DNA of 64,000 nt from Arthrobacter zhaoxinii (GTDB lineage: Bacteria; Actinomycetota; Actinomycetes; Actinomycetales; Micrococcaceae). Of this stretch, positions 27,722 through 35,828 are shown in pieces. The notes below the pieces were generated by a model. That model was not told the origin of the DNA. It saw nothing but the letters and a program-made list of their open reading frames with translations, and did not search any database. Every line of letters starts with the position of its first letter. The first letter of the stretch is position 1. The position numbers and the translations under genes were made by a program. The stretch is from contig NZ_CP104275.1 in assembly GCF_025244925.1 (NCBI RefSeq), positions 682,001 to 746,000 on the forward strand, written 5' to 3'.

Positions 27722-28942
27722 GTGGCGATCCCATGTTTGAATTGCCCAGTGATCGAACTCAGGAATAACCCCGCCGCCCCCGGCGCCAGCGAACTTGTCC
27801 AGCTCCTGCGGGACGGGCAGCCCCGCACCCGCAGCGAGCTGGCCGATCTGGTGGGGGTGGCCCGCTCCACCATCACGCTGCGGCTGGAGGCGCTCATGGA
27901 CCTCGGACTTGTAGCGCCCCTCGAAGACGCCGTGTCTGCCGGCGGACGGCCGTCCTCCCGGTTTGCGCTGCAGACGGGGGCACGCGTGGTCCTGGGGGTC
28001 GACGTCGGCGCGAGCCACCTGCGTGTGGGCCTTACCGATCTGGTCGGTAACGCCCTGGCCGATGCCTCCCGCGACCTGCCGGTCAGCGACGGTCCGGTGG
28101 CGGTGCTGGACACCGTGGTGGAGCTCGGAACTGCGCTGCTGGCATCGACCGGGCGGTCTGCTGCCGAGCTGCTCGCCGTCGGTGTCGGCCTGCCCGGACC
28201 CGTGGAGCACCGCTCCGGCCGCCCGATCAACCCGCCGATCATGCCCGGCTGGCACGGCTTCGACGTCCCCGGCTACCTGCAGGAATCCTTCCCCGTCCCG
28301 GTGCTGGTGGACAACGACGTCAACGTGATGTCGATGGGGGAGCGTGAGGCCGCGTGGCCCGACGTCGAGAACCTGGTCTTCGTGAAGGTTGCCACCGGCA
28401 TCGGCGCCGGGATTATCAGCAACGGCAGCCTGCTGCGCGGCGCCGACGGGGTGGCCGGGGACATCGGGCACATCCGGGTGCCCAGCGGCGAGGACCTGCT
28501 GTGCCGGTGCGGGAACCGCGGCTGCCTGGAGGCGCTGGCTGCCGGACCCGCTGTCGCCGCCCGGCTGCGTTCCCTGAAGCTGGCCGCGCAGGACGGGCGC
28601 GACGTCGTTGCCCTGGTGCACTCGGGCAACCATGAGGCAGTGCAGGCGGTGCGTCAGGCCGGCCGCGAGGTGGGCGAAGTCCTCGCCACGTGCCTGAGCA
28701 TGCTCAACCCCGAGGTGGTTGTGTTCGGCGGGTCGATGGCGCTGGCCGGCGAGCACTTCATTGCCGGGGTGCGCGAAGTGGTCTATTCGCGCACTATGCC
28801 GCTGGCCACCCAGCACCTGCGGATTGTGCAGTCCGCGTCCGGGCTCGACGCCGGGATGCTGGGCGCGTCCCAGCTTGCCATCCAGCATGCGCTGTCCGCG
28901 GAGAGTGTGGAGCGGATGTTGGCGGGGCGGGTGGGGGTTTAA
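27722..28942 (+). CDS. ROK-family transcriptional regulator
   Basis: A 406-residue NagC/Mlc-type regulator. The winged HTH is TRSELADLVGVARSTITLRLEAL (about residues 38-60). The ROK domain has VDVGASHLRVGL (phosphate loop), VDNDVNVMSMGE and the zinc motif GHI-x8-CRCGNRGCLE. Start: GTG 27722 with GGGG about 10 bases upstream; GTG 27749 in the same frame is an alternative. It is divergent from the dehydrogenase-isomerase operon with a 249-base intergenic region in which I found no clear palindrome. Confidence 0.9.
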   Translation: MAIPCLNCPVIELRNNPAAPGASELVQLLRDGQPRTRSELADLVGVARSTITLRLEALMDLGLVAPLEDAVSAGGRPSSRFALQTGARVVLGVDVGASHLRVGLTDLVGNALADASRDLPVSDGPVAVLDTVVELGTALLASTGRSAAELLAVGVGLPGPVEHRSGRPINPPIMPGWHGFDVPGYLQESFPVPVLVDNDVNVMSMGEREAAWPDVENLVFVKVATGIGAGIISNGSLLRGADGVAGDIGHIRVPSGEDLLCRCGNRGCLEALAAGPAVAARLRSLKLAAQDGRDVVALVHSGNHEAVQAVRQAGREVGEVLATCLSMLNPEVVVFGGSMALAGEHFIAGVREVVYSRTMPLATQHLRIVQSASGLDAGMLGASQLAIQHALSAESVERMLAGRVGV

Positions 28943-29015
28943 GGCTGGTTCAATGGCGGCCGACTAAACTGAGGGTGCCTAACCTTCGAGCCGCACCTTT
29001 GGGAGAACCACCCGC

Positions 29016-30164
29016 ATGATCACCACCCCCATCACCCCGTCCTTGGTCCGCGGTGCCGCGGAACTGGAAACTACCGCCCGCGGTCTGCGGCCGCACCGGC
29101 TGCCGGGCTGGGTGCGTACCCGGTTCCCCGATCCGCAGCTGCTCAAGGTGGAAAGCGAGCCGTCCGGCGTCCGGCTGGCGCTGACGACGACGGCGGAGGT
29201 CCTGGCGGTTGTGACGCACCCGTCCCGGGTGGTTTACCGGGGTGCCGACCGGCCCCGGGGCAGTGTTGACTTGGTAGTTGACGGGAAGTTGCTCGAGAGC
29301 GACGAGCTCACCGGTGGCGACTACGTCGAGGTGGATATGTCGACCGGGGCCGCGACTCCTTTTGAGGGTCCGTCGCATACCAGCGTCTTCCGGCTGCCGG
29401 CGGGTGAAAAGGTTGTGGAGGTCTGGCTGCCGCACAACGAATCTGTCGAACTCGTCGAGATGCGTTCGGACGCTCCTGTGACACCGTATTCCTCGGGCAA
29501 ACCCGTCTGGCTGCACCACGGCAGCTCGATCAGCCACGGCTCGAATGCCGCCACGCCGTCCTCTATCTGGCCGGTGGTTGCGGCGCAGCTCGGCGGCTTC
29601 GAGCTTCATAATCTTGGTCTGGGCGGCAGTGCCCTTGTTGACCCGTTCACGGCGCAGGTGATGCGCGATACCCCGGCCGATCTGATCAGCGTGAAGCTGG
29701 GCATCAACGTGGTGAACATGGATTCCATGCGGCTGCGGGCCTTTGTGCCTGCGGTGCACGGTTTCCTCGACACCATCCGCGAGGGACATCCGGAGACACC
29801 TCTGATGCTGATCTCGCCCATCTTCTGCGGTATCCACGAGGACACTCCGGGGCCCGGCGCCTTTGACCCGGCGTCGTTCGGCACGGATCAGGTGAAGTTC
29901 ATTGCGACAGGCTCGCCGGAGGGCGTGGCTGCGGGTCAGCTGACGCTGCGGGTGATCCGCGAGGCGTTGGAGTCACTCGTGGAACGGCGGGCGGACGATC
30001 CGAATCTGCACTTCCTGGACGGCCTGAGTCTCTACGGTGCCGAGGACGCTGAGGAGCATCCGCTGCCCGACGCGCTCCATCCGGACACCGCTACGCACCG
30101 GATGATCGGGGAGCGGTTTGCTGAGTATGCGTTCGCGCCGGAGGGGCCGTTCGGGGTGCGCTGA
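29016..30164 (+). CDS. SGNH/GDSL-family hydrolase with N-terminal jelly-roll-like part
   Basis: A 382-residue protein. Residues 1-165 look like a beta-rich carbohydrate-esterase-type N domain. The SGNH hydrolase follows: block I HHGSSISHG (nucleophile Ser, about residue 169), block II GLGGSAL, block III KLGINVVN and block V DALHPD (catalytic Asp-His). No signal peptide, so cytoplasmic. Such enzymes remove acyl groups from sugars, which fits the adjacent sugar genes. GGGAGAA lies 8 bases before the ATG. No operon partner follows. Confidence 0.88.
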   Translation: MITTPITPSLVRGAAELETTARGLRPHRLPGWVRTRFPDPQLLKVESEPSGVRLALTTTAEVLAVVTHPSRVVYRGADRPRGSVDLVVDGKLLESDELTGGDYVEVDMSTGAATPFEGPSHTSVFRLPAGEKVVEVWLPHNESVELVEMRSDAPVTPYSSGKPVWLHHGSSISHGSNAATPSSIWPVVAAQLGGFELHNLGLGGSALVDPFTAQVMRDTPADLISVKLGINVVNMDSMRLRAFVPAVHGFLDTIREGHPETPLMLISPIFCGIHEDTPGPGAFDPASFGTDQVKFIATGSPEGVAAGQLTLRVIREALESLVERRADDPNLHFLDGLSLYGAEDAEEHPLPDALHPDTATHRMIGERFAEYAFAPEGPFGVR

Positions 30165-30444
30165 ACCGGTGGTTTAGGAACGTAATAGGCATTATGTGTC
30201 CGAAATACTGACGATATGCGGCAATAAATCGAAAGACGTTCCTATGCTCGCTGCATCACTGGTGCCGCAAGTCACCTTGTCCAAGAACGCATAGACTGTT
30301 AAGGCAATTGGGCAGTTACCCGATAGCTACATGGGGAAACTGCACTGACGCTTGAAGTTCCGCCCGCCTGATTCTGGGCGTGCTCACAGCATTCGAATCT
30401 GCCGAATCCCTTGTTCCAGTTATCACAGAAACAAGGAGACCAGC

Positions 30445-31149
30445 ATGGCAAACGAAGCAGAATCTCGGGCGAACATCGATGGCGGCAGCGACGAAGGATC
30501 ACCCGGCACGGGCCCGGACACGACGGAGAGCGTCAGCGCACCCGCGGAAGGTGAAGGACTGGCACCTGAACAGCCCTGGACAAGAATCTGCCCTAAATGC
30601 AGCGTGCAGAATTCGATTCCTGGTGACTACTGCCCCAATTGCGGCGCCTCGTACAACCGCAAACGTACCCGGCTGAGCAAGAAAACCATGGCGATTATCC
30701 TGGCGTTGGTACTTGTCCTCGGCGCCGGCACAGCGATTGCGCTCTCCGTGCAGCATTCGCAGGAGGTCGCTGCGCAGGAAGAAGCTGACCGGAAAGCGTC
30801 AGAAGCTGCGGAAAAGGCTGCAGCCGAACAAAAGAAGTTGCAAGAGGCCGCTGAAGCGAAAGCAGAGGCTCAACGAGCGTTGCGCGCACTCATAGTTGAC
30901 GGTTTGGAAGAAGCGGTGCAGAAAGACGCCACGGAGCGCGTAGATGCTGGGCGGCTGGACGGACCCATCCAGCGCACCGAGTGCACGCCCCTGGGCGGAG
31001 GATCCGTTGACGACCTCACTGCTATAACAGGAACATTTGAATGCATTGCGGTCAACGAGAAGAAGGAGAACGGATCCGAAAGCGGATACGTATTCTCGGC
31101 TACCGTCAATTGGGATGCAGCCAGCTACAGCTGGCACCTCGGTCGGTAG
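30445..31149 (+). CDS. Zinc-ribbon membrane protein with coiled coil
   Basis: A 234-residue protein of no named family that I recognise. An acidic Ser/Gly/Glu-rich N terminus (1-45) leads to a zinc ribbon, CPKC-x11-CPNC (about 52-70). A lysine/arginine-rich patch and one transmembrane helix (about 80-100) follow, then a Glu/Ala-rich coiled coil (about 105-145) and a small C-terminal domain with two Cys. The ribbon should be cytoplasmic and the C-terminal domain external. Start 30445 has a consensus AAGGAGA upstream. It converges with the macro-SIR2 gene with a 14-base gap. Confidence 0.8.
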   Translation: MANEAESRANIDGGSDEGSPGTGPDTTESVSAPAEGEGLAPEQPWTRICPKCSVQNSIPGDYCPNCGASYNRKRTRLSKKTMAIILALVLVLGAGTAIALSVQHSQEVAAQEEADRKASEAAEKAAAEQKKLQEAAEAKAEAQRALRALIVDGLEEAVQKDATERVDAGRLDGPIQRTECTPLGGGSVDDLTAITGTFECIAVNEKKENGSESGYVFSATVNWDAASYSWHLGR

Positions 31150-31163
31150 CGTCTGCTTCAGGG

Positions 31164-32723
31164 CTACTGGCTGGGAACCGGAGCTCCCAGCTCCGCCAGC
31201 ATCTCCCGCAGTCGTACGCCTCCACTGCTTTGAGCTTCATCGTCTGTGAGGCGCTTACCCAGATCCCGCAGGGTTTCCCGCAGGGACCGCTCGGATTCGG
31301 TCAATGCTCCTTCGTAGCCCTCGGCCAAAAGGTACGAATGGCTGTCTGTGGACAGGGCTACGAGAAGATCCAGGAAGATTTCGAGGGTCCGTCCTGCCGC
31401 GGTACTGGTTTCCTCACCCATAGGGACCACATTGAGTTGGGAAACCATCCGCCGGTCCAGGGGATCCGCGGACAGCATCAGCGCCGTCGCGGATCCATCC
31501 TCTGTCTGGGGTTCCGGAGGAAGGGCACGCTTAACGTCGTGCAGGATCTCGTGGAAGTGGTCATCAGCAAGGCCGAAGCCGACGAACAGGATGTGCTGCG
31601 TCATGAGGGTGGCTTTCACCAGGGCCGAGAGCGCGTTGCGTGATGCGTTGAAACCAAGATAATCGTCGCGGGTGAGGACGATCGAGTCAGGGTTCGTCAC
31701 CGAACCATGCAGTTTCAGCAGCCAGTCGTCGTTCTCCCCGCCGCCGTCAGGAATCACCGACCGAGGGACGCCGGCGTCGTTCGAAGCGAATTCAAAAAGT
31801 TCGTCATAGTTGAGGGTGATTGCCTCCCGGCTGCCCAGACTGGCGAGGAGAGCCGGTGCCAAACCGTAGCGTTTCAGCTCCACCAGGTCGGCGATGGCCT
31901 GATTGAAACTCCGACCGCCCACTTCGGAGCGTTCCTCATAAATAGAGCGAAGAATGCCGGCCTGGTCCAGATGCCCGCGCTTCTTGAGTGACTTACATTC
32001 ATCGTCTGACAGCTGCGCCGCTGTCGCCAGGCGGGCGAGGAGAGCGTCCCAGCTCGGGGCACCGGCACTCATGCTGACGCCCGCGCCCATGAAGGGAACA
32101 AGCTTGCCGTCCCGGGCATGCGCGCCTAATCGTGCAGCGTGCTCCTGCAGCTCCCGATCGAGGGGTTTCCACCAGTCCGGCTGACGCTTCCGAAGCTCCT
32201 GGGCGAACGCGAAGTCCTTTTCATTTGTGAGGACCAGCGCTACGTCGACGTCGAACTCGGCCGCCTCACGGCGCGCTTCCTGGAGAAGCCGCTGGATCAC
32301 GTCGCCGCGCACCAGTCCTGCCCCGCCGCCGCCGGTACCGAAAAGCGGCATGGCCAGCAAGGGAACGGGACGGGACGGGTCGCCGTTCGCAGCCCGCCGG
32401 CGTCGTTCACATTGCTCCGCTGCGACTCGAATGAATTCACGCAACGGTGGAACCAGATCCTCGACCGAGGAAATGCCGTAATACGGAACAGCAGTGAGGA
32501 CCGGCAGGGGTTCCCCGGCAGGCCAGGAGTCGAGAGGCTGCGCTAGCTTGGCCCCGCTGGAGAAATCGACATCCCTGCTGCTGGCTATCACTGCTTCCAG
32601 CCTGGGGAGTGCCTCCCGCCAGTGCCCTGCAACGCTGTAGGTGCGATCGGTCGGAAGCAGCCATGCATCGCAAGCGAAGTTGGTCAGGCTGCCTTTGGTC
32701 ACGAAGACGTGTGATTCCCCCAT
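31164..32723 (-). CDS. Macro-domain / SIR2-domain fusion protein
   Basis: A 519-residue protein with two NAD/ADP-ribose-linked domains. Residues about 5-180 read as a macro domain: GSLTNFACDAWLLPTD at 11-26 corresponds to the GDIT...VNAAN strand, and AMPLFGTGGGG (124-134) is the ADP-ribose phosphate loop. The usual Asn pair is replaced, so it may bind rather than hydrolyse. Residues about 205-400 are a SIR2 domain of the prokaryotic NADase type: PFMGAGVS (210-217), TLNYD (303-307), LHGS (338-341, catalytic His) and VGFGLADDHF (381-390). The zinc-binding module of deacetylase sirtuins is absent. It lies 68 bases downstream of the ADP-ribosylglycohydrolase-phosphatase gene on the same strand. 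Function is inferred: an NAD-consuming effector with an ADP-ribose-type sensor. Confidence 0.85.
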   Translation of the reverse strand: MGESHVFVTKGSLTNFACDAWLLPTDRTYSVAGHWREALPRLEAVIASSRDVDFSSGAKLAQPLDSWPAGEPLPVLTAVPYYGISSVEDLVPPLREFIRVAAEQCERRRRAANGDPSRPVPLLAMPLFGTGGGGAGLVRGDVIQRLLQEARREAAEFDVDVALVLTNEKDFAFAQELRKRQPDWWKPLDRELQEHAARLGAHARDGKLVPFMGAGVSMSAGAPSWDALLARLATAAQLSDDECKSLKKRGHLDQAGILRSIYEERSEVGGRSFNQAIADLVELKRYGLAPALLASLGSREAITLNYDELFEFASNDAGVPRSVIPDGGGENDDWLLKLHGSVTNPDSIVLTRDDYLGFNASRNALSALVKATLMTQHILFVGFGLADDHFHEILHDVKRALPPEPQTEDGSATALMLSADPLDRRMVSQLNVVPMGEETSTAAGRTLEIFLDLLVALSTDSHSYLLAEGYEGALTESERSLRETLRDLGKRLTDDEAQSSGGVRLREMLAELGAPVPSQ

Positions 32724-32791
32724 ATGAAATTCCTACCACGGCCGGCCCCTGGTCCACGTATTGGTGGGCCCAGAGGCCGGTTCGGCCCGAA

Positions 32792-34276
32792 TTATGCGGA
32801 GGGTCGATCCGCCGCCTCCGCAGCCAACAGCTCCCTGAACGCCGGATTCGGATGTGCGTTCGGGAGTGCGCGTCGCACCCGTTCCAGCGCTTCCAGCGGA
32901 GTCGTATCCGTGGCTCGGGCGCCGTAGAGCGCGGCAACCGTCGGCGTCCGCGACTCAGCCCGCACACAGTGCAGCAGCACCTTCTTGCCCTCGGCGCGGA
33001 AACGTTCGACGGCGGCGGCAGCCTCCTGCAGCACGTAGCCGGCGTAGGCATTGGAATCCGCGGCAGCCGAATCCACCAGCCAGAACGTCGCATGGTTCTC
33101 CGGCGCGATACCGGGGACGTCCGTCGTTCCCAGCCGGCACAGCGAAACCACCGCATCAATGCCCAGTTCGGCAGTCCTGGCCACAGCGCCCACGCCGCCG
33201 AGCCAGACGCCGTCGTCGTCGGGGTGCTGGACCAGAACATCGGTCCTGTTCCACGAGCTGTAATCGTGGTGCTCGGCCCGCGGCCACTCCTGCGCGCGAC
33301 GTCCCGTTCCGGAAGCGAGTTCGACGCCGAGCGTCATCAGGTCGTGCGCCCGCAGCCCCGGCCAGCCGTGCAGGTTGCGGCGCCATTCAAACGGAACGGC
33401 AGAGTAGCCGTAGGCGGCGCCCAGCAGGGAGCCGGCGATGGCGGCCACCGTGTCGGTGTCACGGCCGCCGCGGACCGCCTCTTCCAGTCCGGTCCGCAGG
33501 TGGTCGGGGCCGGATGCTTTGCGCGTGGTGGCGATGGCGCTCCACGCGCCCTGGAGCGCTTCCACCACCCAGCCGTTCTTCGTGAAGTCGCGGGGCCGGG
33601 AGCGTTCGGCGGTTTCGATCCGCTCCAACCACAGTGCGGCACGGTCCGACGGCAGCAGGGGCAGGCCGGTGCGGATTTCCAGCTTTCCGGTCAGGACGGC
33701 GTCGCGGATGGCGACGCACCACAGGCCGCAGGCGTCCTGGGCGTCGTCTTCGACGTGGGTCAACGTGCTGAGCACGCCGGCCGCCTCCATGAGGTCGGCG
33801 GGCTCCCGGTCCAGATAGGCCAGGGCCAGGGGAGCGGTGCGCATGAGGGAGCCGTTGCCGGCGCTGCGGCCTGCGCGGTTGTGGAACTCCTGCGCGGCAC
33901 GGGTGAAATCGTCGGCCGTCGGGTCGGTCCGGCCGTCGTCGCTGGCGATGCGGCGGGCGCGGGCGACGACGTTGCTGGTCTGCGCGCCGACGTCCTTTGC
34001 ATCACGGGCCCAGGCGGTCCAGGCGCGGACCACTGACGTCAGTGCTTCCGGTGTGGTTCCGGCGTCGAGGAATGCTTCGGCGATGGGGATGGCCATAGAG
34101 GTGTCGTCGGTCCATTCGGCCGGATCGAACCCGAATGGGCCGCCGCCCTTCATGGTGACCTCGGTGCCGTCCGGCAGCGGGGCGCCGAATTCGTAGCCGG
34201 CGCCGAGGGCATCTCCGGCGGCGAGGGCGACGAGGACACCGGCGGCGCGGTGGTTCTGCTGTGAGTTCAGGTTCAT
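32792..34276 (-). CDS. ADP-ribosylglycohydrolase fused to a dual-specificity-phosphatase-like domain
   Basis: A 494-residue fusion. Residues 1-330 are ADP-ribosylglycohydrolase (DraG/ARH): GDALGAGYEF at 21-30, WTDDTSMA at 55-62 (metal-binding Asp pair), AGNGSLMRTAPLA and GRDTDTVAAIAGSLLGAAYG with the second metal site. Residues about 340-494 form a cysteine phosphatase domain with the signature HC-x5-R (Cys437, Arg443). The start at 34276 has GGAGG 6 bases upstream and gives the family N terminus; the longer frame to 34408 runs through the promoter region. It should remove ADP-ribose from protein or small molecules; the phosphatase part may act on a phosphorylated ADP-ribose product. It is divergent from a NrtR-type regulator. 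Confidence 0.9.
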   Translation of the reverse strand: MNLNSQQNHRAAGVLVALAAGDALGAGYEFGAPLPDGTEVTMKGGGPFGFDPAEWTDDTSMAIPIAEAFLDAGTTPEALTSVVRAWTAWARDAKDVGAQTSNVVARARRIASDDGRTDPTADDFTRAAQEFHNRAGRSAGNGSLMRTAPLALAYLDREPADLMEAAGVLSTLTHVEDDAQDACGLWCVAIRDAVLTGKLEIRTGLPLLPSDRAALWLERIETAERSRPRDFTKNGWVVEALQGAWSAIATTRKASGPDHLRTGLEEAVRGGRDTDTVAAIAGSLLGAAYGYSAVPFEWRRNLHGWPGLRAHDLMTLGVELASGTGRRAQEWPRAEHHDYSSWNRTDVLVQHPDDDGVWLGGVGAVARTAELGIDAVVSLCRLGTTDVPGIAPENHATFWLVDSAAADSNAYAGYVLQEAAAAVERFRAEGKKVLLHCVRAESRTPTVAALYGARATDTTPLEALERVRRALPNAHPNPAFRELLAAEAADRPSA

Positions 34277-34311
34277 AGGGCCTCCAAAAGGGCGAATGGG
34301 CGAAGCGACGA

Positions 34312-34374
34312 TTTTGCGCATTTCTGCGCTAACTGTTTCCAGTATGCACGCCTTGCACCTTTTGCGCAATACTG
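34312..34374. promoter_or_regulatory. Repeat-rich divergent promoter, candidate NrtR operator
   Basis: The 112-base gap between the glycohydrolase-phosphatase and the regulator holds two copies of TTTTGCGCA (34312-34320, 34360-34368). It also holds an inverted repeat CAGTAT (34340-34345) / ATACTG (34369-34374). Regulators of this type usually bind such sites in the shared promoter. The site was chosen by position and symmetry only. Confidence 0.4.
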
Positions 34375-34388
34375 AGATAAATGGTTCC

Positions 34389-35081
34389 ATGAACAAACCT
34401 CTGGGCACATCCTCCCTGCTTGCCTATCCGCGGCCCTCGGTGGCGGTGGATACCGCTGTCCTGACCGTGGCCCGGGGGAGTATCTGCGTACTCCTGGTGA
34501 GCAGGCAGGTCCATGGTTCGCCCGGGTGGGCGCTGCCGGGAACGTTCCTTCACGAACGCGAGACCCTGGCCCAGGCCGTCCTGCGGAGCCTGCGGGAGAA
34601 GGCCGGAGTGGAGGGACGGGTGCCCCAGCAACTGCACGTCTTTGATGACCCGGAACGCGACGACCGGGGCTGGGTCCTGTCCGTGGCGCATGTCGACGCC
34701 GTTCCGCTCCGAGCGCTGGAGTCGGCTTTGGTGTCCGACGCCGTCCGGCTGTCTTCGGTCACGGAGGATCGGGAGCTGATCGCCGGGCTTCCGTACGGGC
34801 AAGCGGAGATGGTGGACAAGGCTGTGCAGTGGCTTCGGATTGCTTACCGGGACACTCCCGATCCTGGTGGTCTGTTGGAAGAGCCCTTTACGCTGAAGGA
34901 TTTGCGCGACGTGCACGAGGCCGTGGCGGGAGAGCCGCTGATGCGTGACACCTTCCGGCGGCAAATGGAACCGAAGCTGGTCGGTACCGGACTGATGTCC
35001 GACGGTACGCGGGGGCGGCCGTCGCGGTTGTGGCGGCGCAGGGGAGAAGACCCTAATCCACGAATAGACCTAACCAACTAA
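34389..35081 (+). CDS. NrtR-type regulator: degenerate Nudix domain plus winged HTH
   Basis: A 230-residue protein. Residues about 15-150 are a Nudix fold, but its Nudix box (about 56-81, LPGTFLHERETLAQAVLRSL then REKAGV) keeps only part of the G-x5-E-x7-RE-U-xEE-x-GU pattern. One of the metal-binding Glu-Glu pair and the RE dipeptide are lost, so hydrolysis is unlikely. Residues about 155-222 are the winged helix typical of NrtR, ending GTGLMSDGTRGRPSRLWR. NrtR proteins sense ADP-ribose or related nucleotides and control NAD metabolism genes. It is divergent from the glycohydrolase-phosphatase gene, its likely target. The start at 34389 has only a weak ribosome site. Confidence 0.88.
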   Translation: MNKPLGTSSLLAYPRPSVAVDTAVLTVARGSICVLLVSRQVHGSPGWALPGTFLHERETLAQAVLRSLREKAGVEGRVPQQLHVFDDPERDDRGWVLSVAHVDAVPLRALESALVSDAVRLSSVTEDRELIAGLPYGQAEMVDKAVQWLRIAYRDTPDPGGLLEEPFTLKDLRDVHEAVAGEPLMRDTFRRQMEPKLVGTGLMSDGTRGRPSRLWRRRGEDPNPRIDLTN

Positions 35082-35159
35082 TGAGCAGCGCGCCTTGACG
35101 GAATGGTGTGCTGCGACCCGGATAATGAGGACTTTCGTGTAGCGAGATGAAGGGCCGTG

Positions 35160-35813
35160 ATGCAACAGGCAGAAGAGGGAACCATTGGTTACGCTCAGGT
35201 TAATGCGTTGTCATGGCGGGTCGCCAGCGAGCTGGCTAGAAGGGATCCCTCCGTTTTCGTAGGACTAACGGGATACGGTGGCGGTGCATCCCATGCTGAT
35301 GCTCTTATGCTCACCAACGGCGGTGGCATCCGTTATGACGCGAGGCGTATGGGTAGTGGGTTTTCCGCATGCGTCAACCACGGCGACCATTTGATGATCC
35401 CCTGGGAAAGAGCACTTCAAATGCGTAGTGCACGGGATATCGCGATAGCTCTCGAGAGGTCCGCCGGTGTCCATCTACCTTCCAAGGCACCCGCCACCAG
35501 CGGACGCGCTCTGGGGTATCGGCTTATTGCGTCAATTTTGGAGATGACGCTGGGCGACCGCCGGTCTTGGCAGGTATACGAGACTGAAGGGGGACCTCTT
35601 GCTGGGCCCCGCGAGGGGGTGCTCGCCCGCCTGCAGAACTACGAAGACACTCGATGGATTCTGCGGCGCGATGAGGAGCCAGTGGCGACCGTGGACAATT
35701 TTGGTTTCCTCAAACTCGACGCGAAGGTCGTTGACTTGAGCGCCAGATACCAAGAGCTAAATCGGAGCATTTTCGCGCTGACCATGGATGTCTTTGGTGG
35801 TCTGCTCCCCTAA
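35160..35813 (+). CDS. TY-Chap2-like protein (YbjN/CesT-type chaperone fold)
   Basis: A 217-residue protein. The opening QVNALSWRVASELARRDPSVFVG followed by SHADALMLTN resembles the TY-Chap2 (T3SS and YbjN peptide-binding chaperone 2) domain as I remember it. The rest is unassigned. ATG 35160 is preferred over the adjacent GTG 35157 because AAGGG lies 5 bases ahead. It converges on another protein of related type (35829-36221), with a 15-base gap. In this superfamily such proteins are often found near toxin, conflict or secretion genes. Assignment by motif memory only. Confidence 0.6.
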   Translation: MQQAEEGTIGYAQVNALSWRVASELARRDPSVFVGLTGYGGGASHADALMLTNGGGIRYDARRMGSGFSACVNHGDHLMIPWERALQMRSARDIAIALERSAGVHLPSKAPATSGRALGYRLIASILEMTLGDRRSWQVYETEGGPLAGPREGVLARLQNYEDTRWILRRDEEPVATVDNFGFLKLDAKVVDLSARYQELNRSIFALTMDVFGGLLP

Positions 35814-35828
35814 TTCCCTGGTCCGGGC

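Noticed and set aside
32609..34036. 475-codon plus-strand frame opposite the ADP-ribosylglycohydrolase
   Set aside because: Antisense to intact ARH and phosphatase motifs; no ribosome site and no family.
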